Below, piece by piece: positions 8,606-17,506 of a DNA stretch of 64,000 nt. The notes beneath the pieces are model-generated. The model worked only from the letters and a program-made list of their open reading frames with translations, searched no databases and had not been told where the DNA came from. The position numbers and the translations under genes are program-made. This stretch comes from Clostridium culturomicium (GTDB taxonomy: Bacteria > Bacillota > Clostridia > Clostridiales > Clostridiaceae). The stretch covers positions 419,444 through 483,443 of the forward strand of contig NZ_CCXK01000014.1 of the NCBI RefSeq assembly GCF_000821305.1, in the 5' to 3' direction. Positions within the stretch are counted from its first letter, which is position 1. Each line of letters opens with the position of its first letter.

Positions 8606-10633
8606 TTATATACCTGAAAACTCTATTCTTACTTTCTCATTACTGCTTACTTGATTTATTGCATGATCGTTATATCCTATAGGTTTTTTAGATAAAATAT
8701 TGGGAAGTTCTACAGTAAATTCACTCCCAACTCCAAGTTCACTTACTACATAAATACTGCCGCCATGATTTTCAACTATTGATTTCACTAAGGATAATCC
8801 AACCCCACTTCCTTCATGGCTTCTAGTAAATAACTGTTCAACTTGAACAAACTTATCAAATATTTTTGCTTGATCTTCTTTAGATATCCCTTTTCCATCA
8901 TCTCTAACTTTAATTTTAACAATCTCCCCTTCATCAATAATCTGAACTTCGATTTTACCCTTAGCTTTAGAAAATTTAACTGCATTTGATAATAAATTAA
9001 GCATAATTCGCTCAATATTATCCTTATCAACTCCAATTATTTTTTCTTCAACATCAGTATCAAAGGTAATTGTTAATCCTTTACTTTCTACATATTCAAC
9101 AGCCTCCATTGTTATATCTTCAACAATCTTAACAATATTATAGTTGCCGAAATTCATTTTAAGATTTCCAACATCAATTCTTGTACCATCAATTAAATTA
9201 TTAATTAATCTCAAAAGTCTATAACTATTTATTTTAGTTAAATTCAAATATCTTATTAACTGTTCATCTTCACAATTCTTATAATTATATTGAAGCAACT
9301 GAACTGTACTTAAAATAATATTAAGTGGAGTTTTTAACTCATGTGATACATTGGAAATAAATTCAGTTTTAAGTTTGTCATATTTTAAAGTTTCCTGTAA
9401 TTTAAGCTTATCTATTTCAGCTTTCTTTTTTTCAGTAATTTCTTGGGTCAACACCACAACTGATTTATCACCTTCATAACATAGGGGCATCATTATCATT
9501 TCAACTTCAATTATTGTTCCATCTTGTCTTATCATTTTAATTTCCTGTAAGTCTGTAGTTTTTCCAGTTGTGAAAGTCTTATAATACATTTCTCTATAAA
9601 TTTGTTTATAATCTTTATGAATCATGTCCATAATATCTTTATTGGTTAAATCATTAATGTCTTCGACCCCCAATATTCTTGCTTGAGCCTTATTTCCACT
9701 ATTAAATTTATTATTAGTATGAATCATAACACCAATAGGTAATAACTCTAACAACTTCATATAGCTATTTTTATTACTTATAAGATTTTTTTCCAGCTTA
9801 ACCCTTTTTGTAATATTCTTAATAAGATAAATATAATATATTTCGTTTTTTTCTTCTAAAAACATGGTAGTAATTTCACAAAATACTGCACTACCATCCC
9901 TTCTTATAATCCCTCTATCAACAATATTTATATCCTGAAAATTTTTATGCTGTTCTTCAATAAGGTTATCTTTATATCTTATTGGCTCTATTTTAACTAC
10001 ATCTAATAAACTCTTTCCCAAAAACACTTCTCTTCCTTCATAATCATCTGATCCACCTATGATTAATCTTGCTGAATTATTTATAGCTATTATTTTATTA
10101 TTTTTTTCGATAACTACACCTGTAGATGTAGCATTAACGATTCCCATTGCCATTTCTGCACTGACATATTCACCACAATGATTTTCTAAAGAATTCTTTA
10201 TATCTATAAAATTGAACTTCTCATTGTTCTCAACGGTTGCTTCCTTTTCTACATAAGGCATGATATCAAAAAAACTTTTTTCCTTTTTATTAGCTGGCAA
10301 CAATAACATTTTATACTTATTATCCCCAATAAAAACATCTGCTAGGTTTAATTTAAGATTCCCTACTGTATACATGTTTACTTCAGCTATTGTCTCAAAT
10401 ACTTCTTGTTTCATGCCATAAATGTCGACAATACAAGGCTTTCCACTTTTTTTATCCTTAAATTTTATTATGTTATTTATTTTTTTATTAAGATAGTTGT
10501 CATCAGTAACTATGGATAAAAAATTTCCAGCATGAGCATTGCAATAAACAACTTTATTCATATCATCAATCATTACAATTGGTTGTGATATTTCATCATA
10601 TATTCTTAACTCCGCTAAACTATCAAATTTCAT
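8606..10633 (-). CDS. Multi-PAS sensor histidine kinase without a neighbouring response regulator
   Basis: A 675-residue kinase with no membrane segment, so probably a cytoplasmic sensor. There is a PAS-like region at about 10-110, a second PAS at about 155-285 (ends FCEITTMFLEEKNEIYYIYL), a third at about 290-405 (ends VVVLTQEITEKKKAEIDK), HisKA with FISNVSHELKTPLNIILS, then a HATPase with the N box NLLSNAVKFS, G1 DDGKGIS and G2 GSGVGLSLV. The phospho-acceptor is the H of SHELKTP. The ATG at 10633 follows GGGGGA by 6 bases. No response regulator gene is adjacent; in clostridia such orphans often feed Spo0A, but that is inference. Confidence 0.93.
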   Translation of the reverse strand: MKFDSLAELRIYDEISQPIVMIDDMNKVVYCNAHAGNFLSIVTDDNYLNKKINNIIKFKDKKSGKPCIVDIYGMKQEVFETIAEVNMYTVGNLKLNLADVFIGDNKYKMLLLPANKKEKSFFDIMPYVEKEATVENNEKFNFIDIKNSLENHCGEYVSAEMAMGIVNATSTGVVIEKNNKIIAINNSARLIIGGSDDYEGREVFLGKSLLDVVKIEPIRYKDNLIEEQHKNFQDINIVDRGIIRRDGSAVFCEITTMFLEEKNEIYYIYLIKNITKRVKLEKNLISNKNSYMKLLELLPIGVMIHTNNKFNSGNKAQARILGVEDINDLTNKDIMDMIHKDYKQIYREMYYKTFTTGKTTDLQEIKMIRQDGTIIEVEMIMMPLCYEGDKSVVVLTQEITEKKKAEIDKLKLQETLKYDKLKTEFISNVSHELKTPLNIILSTVQLLQYNYKNCEDEQLIRYLNLTKINSYRLLRLINNLIDGTRIDVGNLKMNFGNYNIVKIVEDITMEAVEYVESKGLTITFDTDVEEKIIGVDKDNIERIMLNLLSNAVKFSKAKGKIEVQIIDEGEIVKIKVRDDGKGISKEDQAKIFDKFVQVEQLFTRSHEGSGVGLSLVKSIVENHGGSIYVVSELGVGSEFTVELPNILSKKPIGYNDHAINQVSSNEKVRIEFSGI

Positions 10634-10883
10634 TACCAATCCCCCGTGTTTATGATAATTTTAAATATTATATTACCTAAACATTTTACACTATATTTCC
10701 CAGTTTTTTTACTTATTTTTTCTCCCATTATTCTACATTTTATTCTTAATGATTTTATCAAACCAATTATTAATACATCTATATTGCTTAAATCAATTAA
10801 TTCCCCTAAAAATAAACAAAAACTAGCCAATTATTTTTAATAATTTTCCAATTTTTCTTCATTTTGTTTAATCAAATATTTGC

Positions 10884-11714
10884 TTACTTAAATACATACT
10901 CATTTTCTTGCATAATTATGGCATTAAGCTCTCCGCCCAGAAGTATTGTTGTAGAAGTAAGCTTTAACCATATCATTAAAATAATTATTACACCTATACT
11001 TCCATATAAATCTGAATATCTTCCAAAATTATTCACATAATATGCAAATCCCATAGAGGAAACTGTCCAAACAACACTAGTAAAAACAGCGCCAGGCAAT
11101 GCGTCCATTATTTTTACTCTACGTGAAGGTATTAACTTATAGATAACAGTAAAGACAACAACCATACCCACTATTCCTATTGGATACCTTAAATAATTAA
11201 CATAATTAAATATCATAGGACTTAAATCTAACCATTTAATTAACGCACTTCCAATTTTCTCTCCAAATACCAATACTGCTAAAGTAAATAAAATTAACAT
11301 AATAATTACGAACATAAATATTATTGAAAAAAAAATAACTTTTATAAAGTTTTTATCCTCCTCTTCATTATAAGCACGATTTAAGCCATAACGAATTGCC
11401 CTAAAGGCTCTAGATGCAGTATAAAGCGAAAAAATTAATGACACTGATAATAGATTTCCATTCCTTGTCAGCAACAACTGCATAGTTAATGTTGATACTA
11501 ACTCATACAACTGCTCTGGAATCATTGTTCTAAAAGATTCTAAAACACTAGCTGGATTAACATTAATAAAACCTACTAAACTTAAAAGCAGAATTAAAAA
11601 TGGAACCATTGAAAACATTATGTCAAATGCCAACTGGGAAGATAAGTTTGATATATGGTGGTTATTATATCTAATTACCATTTTTACACTATATTCAGGT
11701 ATTTTCATACTCAT
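10884..11714 (-). CDS. YihY/BrkB-family inner-membrane protein
   Basis: A 276-residue protein with about six hydrophobic segments. The family features are the N-terminal LSSQLAFDIMFSMVPFLILL (the A-Y/F-x-x-x-x-x-x-P-F-L-L type helix), the ASRAFRAIRYGLNRAYNEEE segment, and the C-terminal YGSIGVIIILMIWLKLTSTT, followed by ILLGGELNA. Members were once called ribonuclease BN, but this name belongs to an unrelated enzyme; the true function is unknown (suggested transporter). It is a single gene divergent from the nitrilase-family gene. Confidence 0.9.
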   Translation of the reverse strand: MSMKIPEYSVKMVIRYNNHHISNLSSQLAFDIMFSMVPFLILLLSLVGFINVNPASVLESFRTMIPEQLYELVSTLTMQLLLTRNGNLLSVSLIFSLYTASRAFRAIRYGLNRAYNEEEDKNFIKVIFFSIIFMFVIIMLILFTLAVLVFGEKIGSALIKWLDLSPMIFNYVNYLRYPIGIVGMVVVFTVIYKLIPSRRVKIMDALPGAVFTSVVWTVSSMGFAYYVNNFGRYSDLYGSIGVIIILMIWLKLTSTTILLGGELNAIIMQENEYVFK

Positions 11715-11945
11715 CCCTCAATTCTATATTAATAATCTTAATTATATATCCTTTATTATCCATTTCAACCTTTTTATATGATTTATTTTTTTCAAACCTA
11801 TTTTACCTAATCTTCAAATCCTCAACCCTATATATCAATGTTACAAAACTCAAATTAATATGAATATAAACGTAAAAATATCTTATAATTATAATATATA
11901 TGGAATATTTTATTAAATACTAGCCTTTAATAAAGGAGTGATATT

Positions 11946-12743
11946 ATGAAAATAGGACTAGTTCAAAATAATATCCTTTGGGAAAATAAACAATTTAATC
12001 TAAACTCAAGTAAAGAATATTTTAAAAAAGCTAAAACCCTTAATATTGATTTACTTCTCTTCCCCGAACTTTCCTTTACAGGCTTTACTATGAATACAAA
12101 AATGTTTCAGGAGTCGGACTCATATACTATACACTATATGTCTAACTTATGCAAAACCTATGATATTAATGTAGGTATAGGCTATATTCAACAATGTACT
12201 GGTGAAAAAGCAAAAAATAAATATACTATAATATCTAAGTCTGGTGATATCTTATGCAACTACACAAAAATTCATCCATTCTCCTATTCCAATGAAGATA
12301 AATATTATATTAGCGGCAACGAGATTGTTTGGTGTAATATTAATAATATTATATTATCGCCATTTATATGCTATGACTTAAGGTTTCCAGAAGTATTTCA
12401 AATTGCCTCAAAAAAAGCTGACTTAATCACTATAGCTGCCAATTGGCCTTGTTCCCGTTCAGCCCAATGGATATCTCTACTGAAAGCAAGAGCAATTGAA
12501 AATCAATGCTATATCACTGGAGTAAATAGAATTGGTATTGGTAATAATATAACCTATAGTGGAAATTCAATGATAATTAATCCTTTAGGCGAAATTATTG
12601 CTTATGGAGAAGATGGTACAGACGACATTATAGTTGGAGATATAAGGAAAGATTTTATTATTGAAGTCCAAAACAGTTTTAAATTTAAACAAGATAGGAG
12701 AGAAGAATTATACTACCAATTAAATAATAAAATTAACAGTTGA
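11946..12743 (+). CDS. Carbon-nitrogen hydrolase (nitrilase superfamily, omega-amidase-like)
   Basis: A 265-residue cytosolic amidase. The catalytic Glu-Lys-Cys triad is visible: E41 in PELSFTGF, K108 in YTKIHPF, C142 in PFICYDLRFPE. The segment ANWPCSRSAQWISLLKARAI and the later ENQCYITGVNR are typical of the omega-amidase/YafV branch, which hydrolyses alpha-keto acid amides such as ketoglutaramate in metabolite repair. The exact substrate cannot be read from sequence. AAAGGAG lies 6 bases before the ATG. It is transcribed divergently from the YihY gene. Confidence 0.9.
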   Translation: MKIGLVQNNILWENKQFNLNSSKEYFKKAKTLNIDLLLFPELSFTGFTMNTKMFQESDSYTIHYMSNLCKTYDINVGIGYIQQCTGEKAKNKYTIISKSGDILCNYTKIHPFSYSNEDKYYISGNEIVWCNINNIILSPFICYDLRFPEVFQIASKKADLITIAANWPCSRSAQWISLLKARAIENQCYITGVNRIGIGNNITYSGNSMIINPLGEIIAYGEDGTDDIIVGDIRKDFIIEVQNSFKFKQDRREELYYQLNNKINS

Positions 12744-12823
12744 ATCTTTCCATTATTTGAATTATAATATTTTTAAGAATAAACATTATTAATTAACTAT
12801 AATTATTATAAAGAGGGGTTACA

Positions 12824-12994
12824 ATGATCGATAAAGTATTAGAAATATTAAAAAGTTCATCAGAACCATTAAAAGCTGGAGAAATAGCTGAAAAGGCCGG
12901 AATAGATAAAAAAGAAGTAGATAAAGCTATAAAATCTCTTAAAGCTGAAGAAAAAATAGAATCTCCTAAAAGATGCTATTATAGCGCAAAATAA
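12824..12994 (+). CDS. 56-residue winged-helix-type small protein
   Basis: An ATG with AGAGGGG about 8 bases upstream opens a 56-residue frame (starts MIDKVLEILKSSSEPLKAGE, then IAEKAGIDKKEVDKAIKSLK, ending CYYSAK). The pattern (helix, short strand, helix with AEKAGIDKKEVDKAIKSL as recognition helix, then a basic hairpin) matches a minimal winged-helix DNA-binding domain as in transcription factors with Z-alpha/MarR-like folds. A strong terminator follows at once, supporting a real gene. It lies 80 bases after the nitrilase-family gene and may be cotranscribed. The target and role are unknown. Confidence 0.82.
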   Translation: MIDKVLEILKSSSEPLKAGEIAEKAGIDKKEVDKAIKSLKAEEKIESPKRCYYSAK

Positions 12995-12999
12995 TAAAA

Positions 13000-13021
13000 G
13001 GCACTTTAAAGTGCCTTTTTT
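13000..13021. terminator. Bidirectional terminator
   Basis: Perfect 16-base palindrome GGCACTTTAAAGTGCC (13000-13015) preceded by A4 and followed by T6. It serves the small winged-helix gene on the plus strand and the convergent DUF2500 gene on the minus strand. Confidence 0.93.
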
Positions 13022-13409
13022 AATTTCTTTTAAATTCTTTAAATCTAGTTCCTTGAAATGTCAGTTTCCCCTTGTCACCTTCAACAAGCATACCATAATC
13101 ACTTCCGCTTACTGCAAGTTCAAACCTATCTCCGCTATCAACTTGAAACGTAGCATAGTAAAAAGTTGAATTAGATGTGTGATTTATACTATCACCAGTA
13201 TTATTGTGATGATGTCTTACAGAAATCCTTTTAGCCACAACAGCAGCTTCTACCGTCAGTACTGGAGCATGGTTATTTTTGTTCCAAATACCAACGCCTC
13301 TAACTAAGTTTATAATTACCACACATAAAATAATGAGAAATACAATCATAAATATAAACGGAAATACATCAAACATAAAGTTAACTCCAAATCCGTCACC
13401 ATAATTCAT
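13020..13409 (-). CDS. DUF2500 family membrane protein
   Basis: A 129-residue protein with one N-terminal hydrophobic helix (about residues 13-38) and a small beta-rich domain. The APVLTVEAAVVAKRISVRHH segment, STFYYATFQVDSGDRFELAV, and the closing GDKGKLTFQGTRFKEF follow the DUF2500 (YhhM-like) pattern. Its function is unknown; members are found across bacteria as single genes. It has its own upstream GGAGG-like site (TTGGAGGATTA) before the ATG and ends in the shared terminator at 13000-13021. Confidence 0.85.
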   Translation of the reverse strand: MNYGDGFGVNFMFDVFPFIFMIVFLIILCVVIINLVRGVGIWNKNNHAPVLTVEAAVVAKRISVRHHHNNTGDSINHTSNSTFYYATFQVDSGDRFELAVSGSDYGMLVEGDKGKLTFQGTRFKEFKRN

Positions 13410-13467
13410 AATTAATCCTCCAACACATTATTACTATATATATTATATAACCGGCCTCAATATACTT

Positions 13468-14460
13468 CTATAATAAAAGATAGTTAAATACTATATCACA
13501 GCCTTCTTGTATATCTGAGTAATTCACCATCTCCATGTTTGTATTTTTATATCTTACTGGATATACAATAGTTCCTGTCTTAACTCCCGTACCTTCTTTG
13601 TGAATAGTTCTTCCATCACTATATTCTTCGCCGAAAACAAAACCTGGCTTTTTACCCAATTTTCCATATACGCCTTCAAGCTGCTCCTTAACTTCGTGAT
13701 GAATAATCATAGTTTTATCCATGAATTTCACAGCAGTACCTTTTCCTAAACTTAATCTTCCGCTAGCGCCTAAGCTATCCCCTGAAGCTTCACCATCTAC
13801 TACTAAAGCATACATTGGATTAATAGAATAAGCTGCTGCTCTTGCTCCTCTTCCATCTAGCACATTTTGAGTAGAAAATACAAAGAATAACTCCTTATCT
13901 AAATTTTCCAAGGTTTCCTTTTCTCCCTTAAGTCTTTCCATAGCTTTTAATACCATGTAGCAGCCTGCCCTATTATCTAATGCTGGAGCAATTATACTTT
14001 TCTCTTCCTCAATTATATTAGAGGTTATTACACATACATCGCCTTCCTGTACAAGCTCTAGAGCTTCCTCTCTGCTTCCTACTCCCATATCAATGTACAT
14101 ATCCTCAAGGGTTCCATCTTTTTTAGAAATGCATACTCTTCCTGAATTTCCATTTTCAAATTCTACTAAGTTATTAACAAAAGCAGTTTCATCAAATTCA
14201 CCAACTTTACCGATTCTTAAGAATCCGGTTTCTTCAATATATAATATTATGAATCCCATAGTGTCCATATGTGATACAATCATGGTTCTCTTTTCCTCAG
14301 GTTGATTTTTCTTTCCCATAAAAGCAATTACATTTCCCATTTTATCTATTTCATTTTCTATCTCTAATGAATTCAAATATTCAACTATAACACTTCTTAC
14401 TTCGCTTTCATGGCCACTAACACCAAAAGCACCTACTAAATCTTCAAATAACTTATTCAT
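13468..14460 (-). CDS. M42-family aminopeptidase homologue lacking catalytic residues
   Basis: A 330-residue member of the M42 (FrvX/TET) family and the last of three such genes. H64 (SHMDTMG), D162 (ALDNRAG) and D222 (VVDGEA) remain at metal-ligand positions. However, the family QEEVGxRGA motif reads TQNVLDGRGA here, so the catalytic and metal-binding Glu pair is N199-V200. The final ligand His of RYxHS reads RYKN (N306). This predicts an inactive or altered enzyme with an intact fold. M42 proteins build 12-subunit shells and mixed shells are known, so a structural or regulatory subunit is possible. The reading frame is intact, arguing against simple decay. Confidence 0.85.
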   Translation of the reverse strand: MNKLFEDLVGAFGVSGHESEVRSVIVEYLNSLEIENEIDKMGNVIAFMGKKNQPEEKRTMIVSHMDTMGFIILYIEETGFLRIGKVGEFDETAFVNNLVEFENGNSGRVCISKKDGTLEDMYIDMGVGSREEALELVQEGDVCVITSNIIEEEKSIIAPALDNRAGCYMVLKAMERLKGEKETLENLDKELFFVFSTQNVLDGRGARAAAYSINPMYALVVDGEASGDSLGASGRLSLGKGTAVKFMDKTMIIHHEVKEQLEGVYGKLGKKPGFVFGEEYSDGRTIHKEGTGVKTGTIVYPVRYKNTNMEMVNYSDIQEGCDIVFNYLLL

Positions 14461-14503
14461 AATTTACCTCCATAACTTTCTTTTATAAAGAAATTCCTTC
14501 TTA

Positions 14504-14606
14504 TCTTCATTCGAAGGAGTGCTCTACTGAGTAAGTTCGAGCAACTAAATCAAAGATTTATACTCTAACTTAAGTTCGCCTTAACCAAATCATAGATTTG
14601 GAGGCT
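14504..14606. repeat. Dispersed intergenic repeat, family 2, copy 2
   Basis: Lies between two M42 genes. It contains TTCATTCGAAGGAGT (14506-14520; nearly the same at 48181), CTCTACTGAGTAAGT and AACTAAATCAAAGATTT (both identical in the copy at 8534-8572), plus a second AAATCATAGATTTGG block. No coding potential is seen. Confidence 0.72.
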
Positions 14607-14609
14607 TAC

Positions 14610-15638
14610 TTATAAGGTTTTCAAATATGCCACCAACAGCTTAATTGTATTTGTTATATCTGATTTAGATGCAACTGATACAGCTGAATGGATATATCTG
14701 CATGGGACAGACAATGTTGCAATTTTTGCACCTTCTCCAGTTCCATGGAAGGTTGCTGCATCATTTCCTCCTGCAATAGCCTTTCTTCTCTGATGTATTA
14801 TTCCAAGTTCATTACCTAATTCCATCAAATCTTGTGCTATATCCGTGTCAAAAATACTTGTTCTATCCATAATAGAAATTGCAGGTCCTTTTCCTACCTC
14901 GGTGGCACTTAAGTGCTTTGGAATATTTGGCATATCAGCACATATAGTTCCCTCTAAGGCTATACCAATATCTCCCTTTACGTTTAAAGAAGCAATAAAA
15001 GCACCCCTTTCTCCAACCTCTTCCTGAACTGCAAAAACTCCATATATATCTGCATTATAACTTTCCTTTAATGCCTCCATAAGGATCAAACAACCCATTC
15101 TGTCATCAAAGGCCTTTCCTTTCACTAATCCTTCTCCAAACTCATCATATTCTGTATCAAATACCACATACTCGCCAAGTTCGATTAACTTCTCAGCTTC
15201 ACTTCTAGAGTACGTCCCAATATCAATACAACAGTCATCATAAGTTAAACCCTTCTCTCTTGGAGCCTTATCTTGAAGGTGAATAGGTTTTGCTCCAATA
15301 ACTCCTGGAATTTTATCTGGACCAATAAGCACAGTCTTTGATGGTATTATTTTAGCATTTATCCCCCCCAAAGCTCTAAATCTTAAAGTTCCATCATTAT
15401 TATAGCCTGTTATAATAAATCCAACTTCATCCATGTGGGCATCTATTATAACTCTTTTCCCATTCCCCTTTTTATGGGCAATTACATTACCCATTCTATC
15501 TACAAAAATCTCATCTACATAAGGTGCAATCTTTTCTTTTATGAAGTTTCTAACTTCGCCTTCATACCCTGAAGGTCCATCTAAAGAAGTTAATTTATCT
15601 AAAAGACCACCCTTTTCAAGAATCTCTTCTAAAAACAT
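14610..15638 (-). CDS. M42-family aminopeptidase (active-site complete)
   Basis: A 342-residue M42 metallopeptidase (glutamyl aminopeptidase/endoglucanase-M-like). The di-metal site is complete: H68 in IDAHMDEVGF, D in KAFDDRMGC, the Glu pair in AVQEEVGERGA, the acidic ligand in ALEGTICAD, and His in CRYIHSAVSV. Such enzymes trim peptides from the N-terminus inside large tetrahedral complexes in the cytosol. Its start lies within the end of the preceding M42 gene (10-base overlap), so the two are cotranscribed and probably translationally coupled. A 149-base gap with a repeat separates it from the degenerate paralogue. Confidence 0.93.
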   Translation of the reverse strand: MFLEEILEKGGLLDKLTSLDGPSGYEGEVRNFIKEKIAPYVDEIFVDRMGNVIAHKKGNGKRVIIDAHMDEVGFIITGYNNDGTLRFRALGGINAKIIPSKTVLIGPDKIPGVIGAKPIHLQDKAPREKGLTYDDCCIDIGTYSRSEAEKLIELGEYVVFDTEYDEFGEGLVKGKAFDDRMGCLILMEALKESYNADIYGVFAVQEEVGERGAFIASLNVKGDIGIALEGTICADMPNIPKHLSATEVGKGPAISIMDRTSIFDTDIAQDLMELGNELGIIHQRRKAIAGGNDAATFHGTGEGAKIATLSVPCRYIHSAVSVASKSDITNTIKLLVAYLKTL

Positions 15639-16669
15639 ATTAACTCCTCCAATTCCTCACCTTTAATATTTTCTATAAGCTTAGCCATCATATATCCAAC
15701 ATTTTTAATGTCATCCATATTAACAGTTTCCACTGATGTATGCATATATTTAATTGGAATAGATATAAGTAACGTTGCTACCCCATTACCTCCTACTTGA
15801 ATGTTCCAAGCGTCTGTTCCAGTACTTCCTGCTTCAACCTCAACTTGATATGGTATAGAATACTCCTTACAAATTTTCACTAAAAGCTTTCTAACCTTCG
15901 GATGAATATTAGGCCCTATACATATAACTCCACCATTTCCAAGCTTTGTGTCACCTTCCTTTAATCCATATCTTCCGCAATCAAAAGTTACATCTACAGC
16001 AATTCCTATATCTGGATTAATTCCATTAGTAGCTGTTTTAGCTCCTCTTATTCCAACTTCCTCTTGAGCAGAGCATACAAAATACACATCTAAATCATGA
16101 CTTATATTCCTAAGCTCTTTAGCACATCTATAAAGAGCCACAACCCCACTTCTATCATCTACTGTTTTTACACTCACATTATTATTTAAAAGTTCTTTGT
16201 AATTACCTTTTATCGTTATATAATCCCCTGGTCTCACCAATTCTTCTAAAGCTTCTTTAGAATATCCAGTGTCAATTAGTAAAGATTCAACAGTTACAGC
16301 TTTTTGCCTATCCTCTTCTGTCATTAAGTGAGGAGGCTTGATTCCAATAATCCCAAGAAGCTTTTCTTTTCCATGAATTATTACCTCCTTAGAAACTAAC
16401 GTCTTAGGATCAATTCCATTTCCTTTAAACTGTAAAAAACCATTTTCCTTTATATCTGTTACCACCATAAATATCTCATCTAAATGAGCCATTAACATGA
16501 TTTTACCTTTACCCTTACCTTTTTTATGTACAATAAGGTTATTTAAATTATCAACAGTAACTTGTCCAAATTCCGAAAACACCTCAGTAACATATTCATG
16601 TAGCCAATGCTCTCTTCCACTTGGTCCATGAGCCAAACAAAGCTCCCTTAGAAACTCCTTATCTTCCAC
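15629..16669 (-). CDS. M42-family aminopeptidase (active-site complete), first of three
   Basis: A 346-residue M42 metallopeptidase. Ligand and catalytic residues are present: H in LMAHLDEIFMV, D in KTVDDRSGV, the Glu pair in SAQEEVGIRGA, D in AVDVTFDCG and H in IKYMHTSVETV. It differs enough from the downstream copy to suggest a different substrate preference, which cannot be deduced here. It is the promoter-proximal gene of the M42 run; the ATG follows a 200-base gap shared with the divergent ferredoxin-type gene. The three-gene order suggests a peptide-utilisation unit or mixed complex. Confidence 0.93.
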   Translation of the reverse strand: MEDKEFLRELCLAHGPSGREHWLHEYVTEVFSEFGQVTVDNLNNLIVHKKGKGKGKIMLMAHLDEIFMVVTDIKENGFLQFKGNGIDPKTLVSKEVIIHGKEKLLGIIGIKPPHLMTEEDRQKAVTVESLLIDTGYSKEALEELVRPGDYITIKGNYKELLNNNVSVKTVDDRSGVVALYRCAKELRNISHDLDVYFVCSAQEEVGIRGAKTATNGINPDIGIAVDVTFDCGRYGLKEGDTKLGNGGVICIGPNIHPKVRKLLVKICKEYSIPYQVEVEAGSTGTDAWNIQVGGNGVATLLISIPIKYMHTSVETVNMDDIKNVGYMMAKLIENIKGEELEELICF

Positions 16670-16874
16670 AGTATTCAGCCTCCATCCTTACAAATATTTC
16701 ATTATGATAAAATTATATCCTATCCCTCCTTTAAAAGAAAGTACGGGATGCGAAATAATCTGAATTATCTTTCTCTTTTCTCTTGATAATCCATATAGAT
16801 TTATATATGATTTAACTATACATAATTTAATTAAGTAAATTATATTTAATTTTTTATCTAGGAGTGACTTTTAT

Positions 16875-17459
16875 ATGAAAACGTTAACTAAACTTTCTCA
16901 AAATGATATACAAGCTATTAAAATTAAAATTCAGGGTTTCCTATATACTGATAGAGTGTCAATCTTTAAACATGATACCGTACCAGAACCTGCAACAAAA
17001 TATACTGAAGAAGATTTAAATATCCTTGGTTTCCTAGCTGAAGAGTATGAAGATTTATTTGAAAATTCTCTTGGCATACTTACGTCCTCTCACGTTGAAC
17101 TTAATGATAAAAAGTGTATAGCCTGTAAACGTTGTACAAGATTTTGTCCAAGCCAAGCTTTAGAAAAAATAGGGGTAGACTTAGTTTTACATGAAGATAG
17201 ATGCATCAGATGTGGTAACTGTGTCGGAAACTGTCCCTTCCTAGCCTTAAAAGCTCCTGAAACTGGTCTAGGTGTATACATAAAAAATTTATCTTCTGAG
17301 AAACCGCATATGCTTCCAACCTTGTATAAGGTAGATGAACTTAAAGATGTACTATCAAAAATATATAATTTCTTCAATGAAAACAAGATTGATGATGAGG
17401 TCTTATATGAGTTTGTTGAAAGATTTGGATTTGAAAATTTACTTAAATCTATACAGTAG
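16875..17459 (+). CDS. Protein with two [4Fe-4S] ferredoxin motifs
   Basis: A 194-residue cytosolic protein. Two complete cluster motifs lie near residues 80-120: CIACKRCTRFCP and CIRCGNCVGNCP, each C-x2-C-x2-C-x3-C-P. They are flanked by about 75 residues at the N-terminus (with EEDLNILGFLAEEYEDLFEN) and about 60 helical residues at the C-terminus, neither of which I recognise. It should carry electrons or act as a small iron-sulfur subunit, but no partner oxidoreductase is adjacent. GGAG stands about 10 bases before the ATG. It converges on the 531-residue protein gene at a shared terminator. Confidence 0.85.
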   Translation: MKTLTKLSQNDIQAIKIKIQGFLYTDRVSIFKHDTVPEPATKYTEEDLNILGFLAEEYEDLFENSLGILTSSHVELNDKKCIACKRCTRFCPSQALEKIGVDLVLHEDRCIRCGNCVGNCPFLALKAPETGLGVYIKNLSSEKPHMLPTLYKVDELKDVLSKIYNFFNENKIDDEVLYEFVERFGFENLLKSIQ

Positions 17460-17480
17460 AACTGAAAAAGCATATAAAAA

Positions 17481-17506
17481 AGGGCAGTTGTATTTAACTC
17501 TGCCCT
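17481..17506. terminator. Bidirectional terminator
   Basis: AGGGCAG (17481-17487) pairs with CTGCCCT (17500-17506). A6 lies on the left, giving T6 on the minus strand; TTTAAT follows on the plus strand. It ends the minus-strand 531-residue gene most strongly and the ferredoxin-type gene more weakly. Confidence 0.82.

Noticed and set aside
10633..10830. A 65-codon minus-strand frame upstream of the histidine kinase gene
   Set aside because: No ribosome binding site, low-complexity composition and no recognisable pattern; the same region also gives a plus-strand frame, so it is probably AT-rich non-coding DNA.
12997..13021. ACTTTAAAGT palindrome at 13002-13013 as a regulator operator related to the GTACTTTAAAGTAC site at 61466
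   Set aside because: At 13000 it is part of a terminator with A- and T-runs between convergent genes, so the similarity is likely chance.
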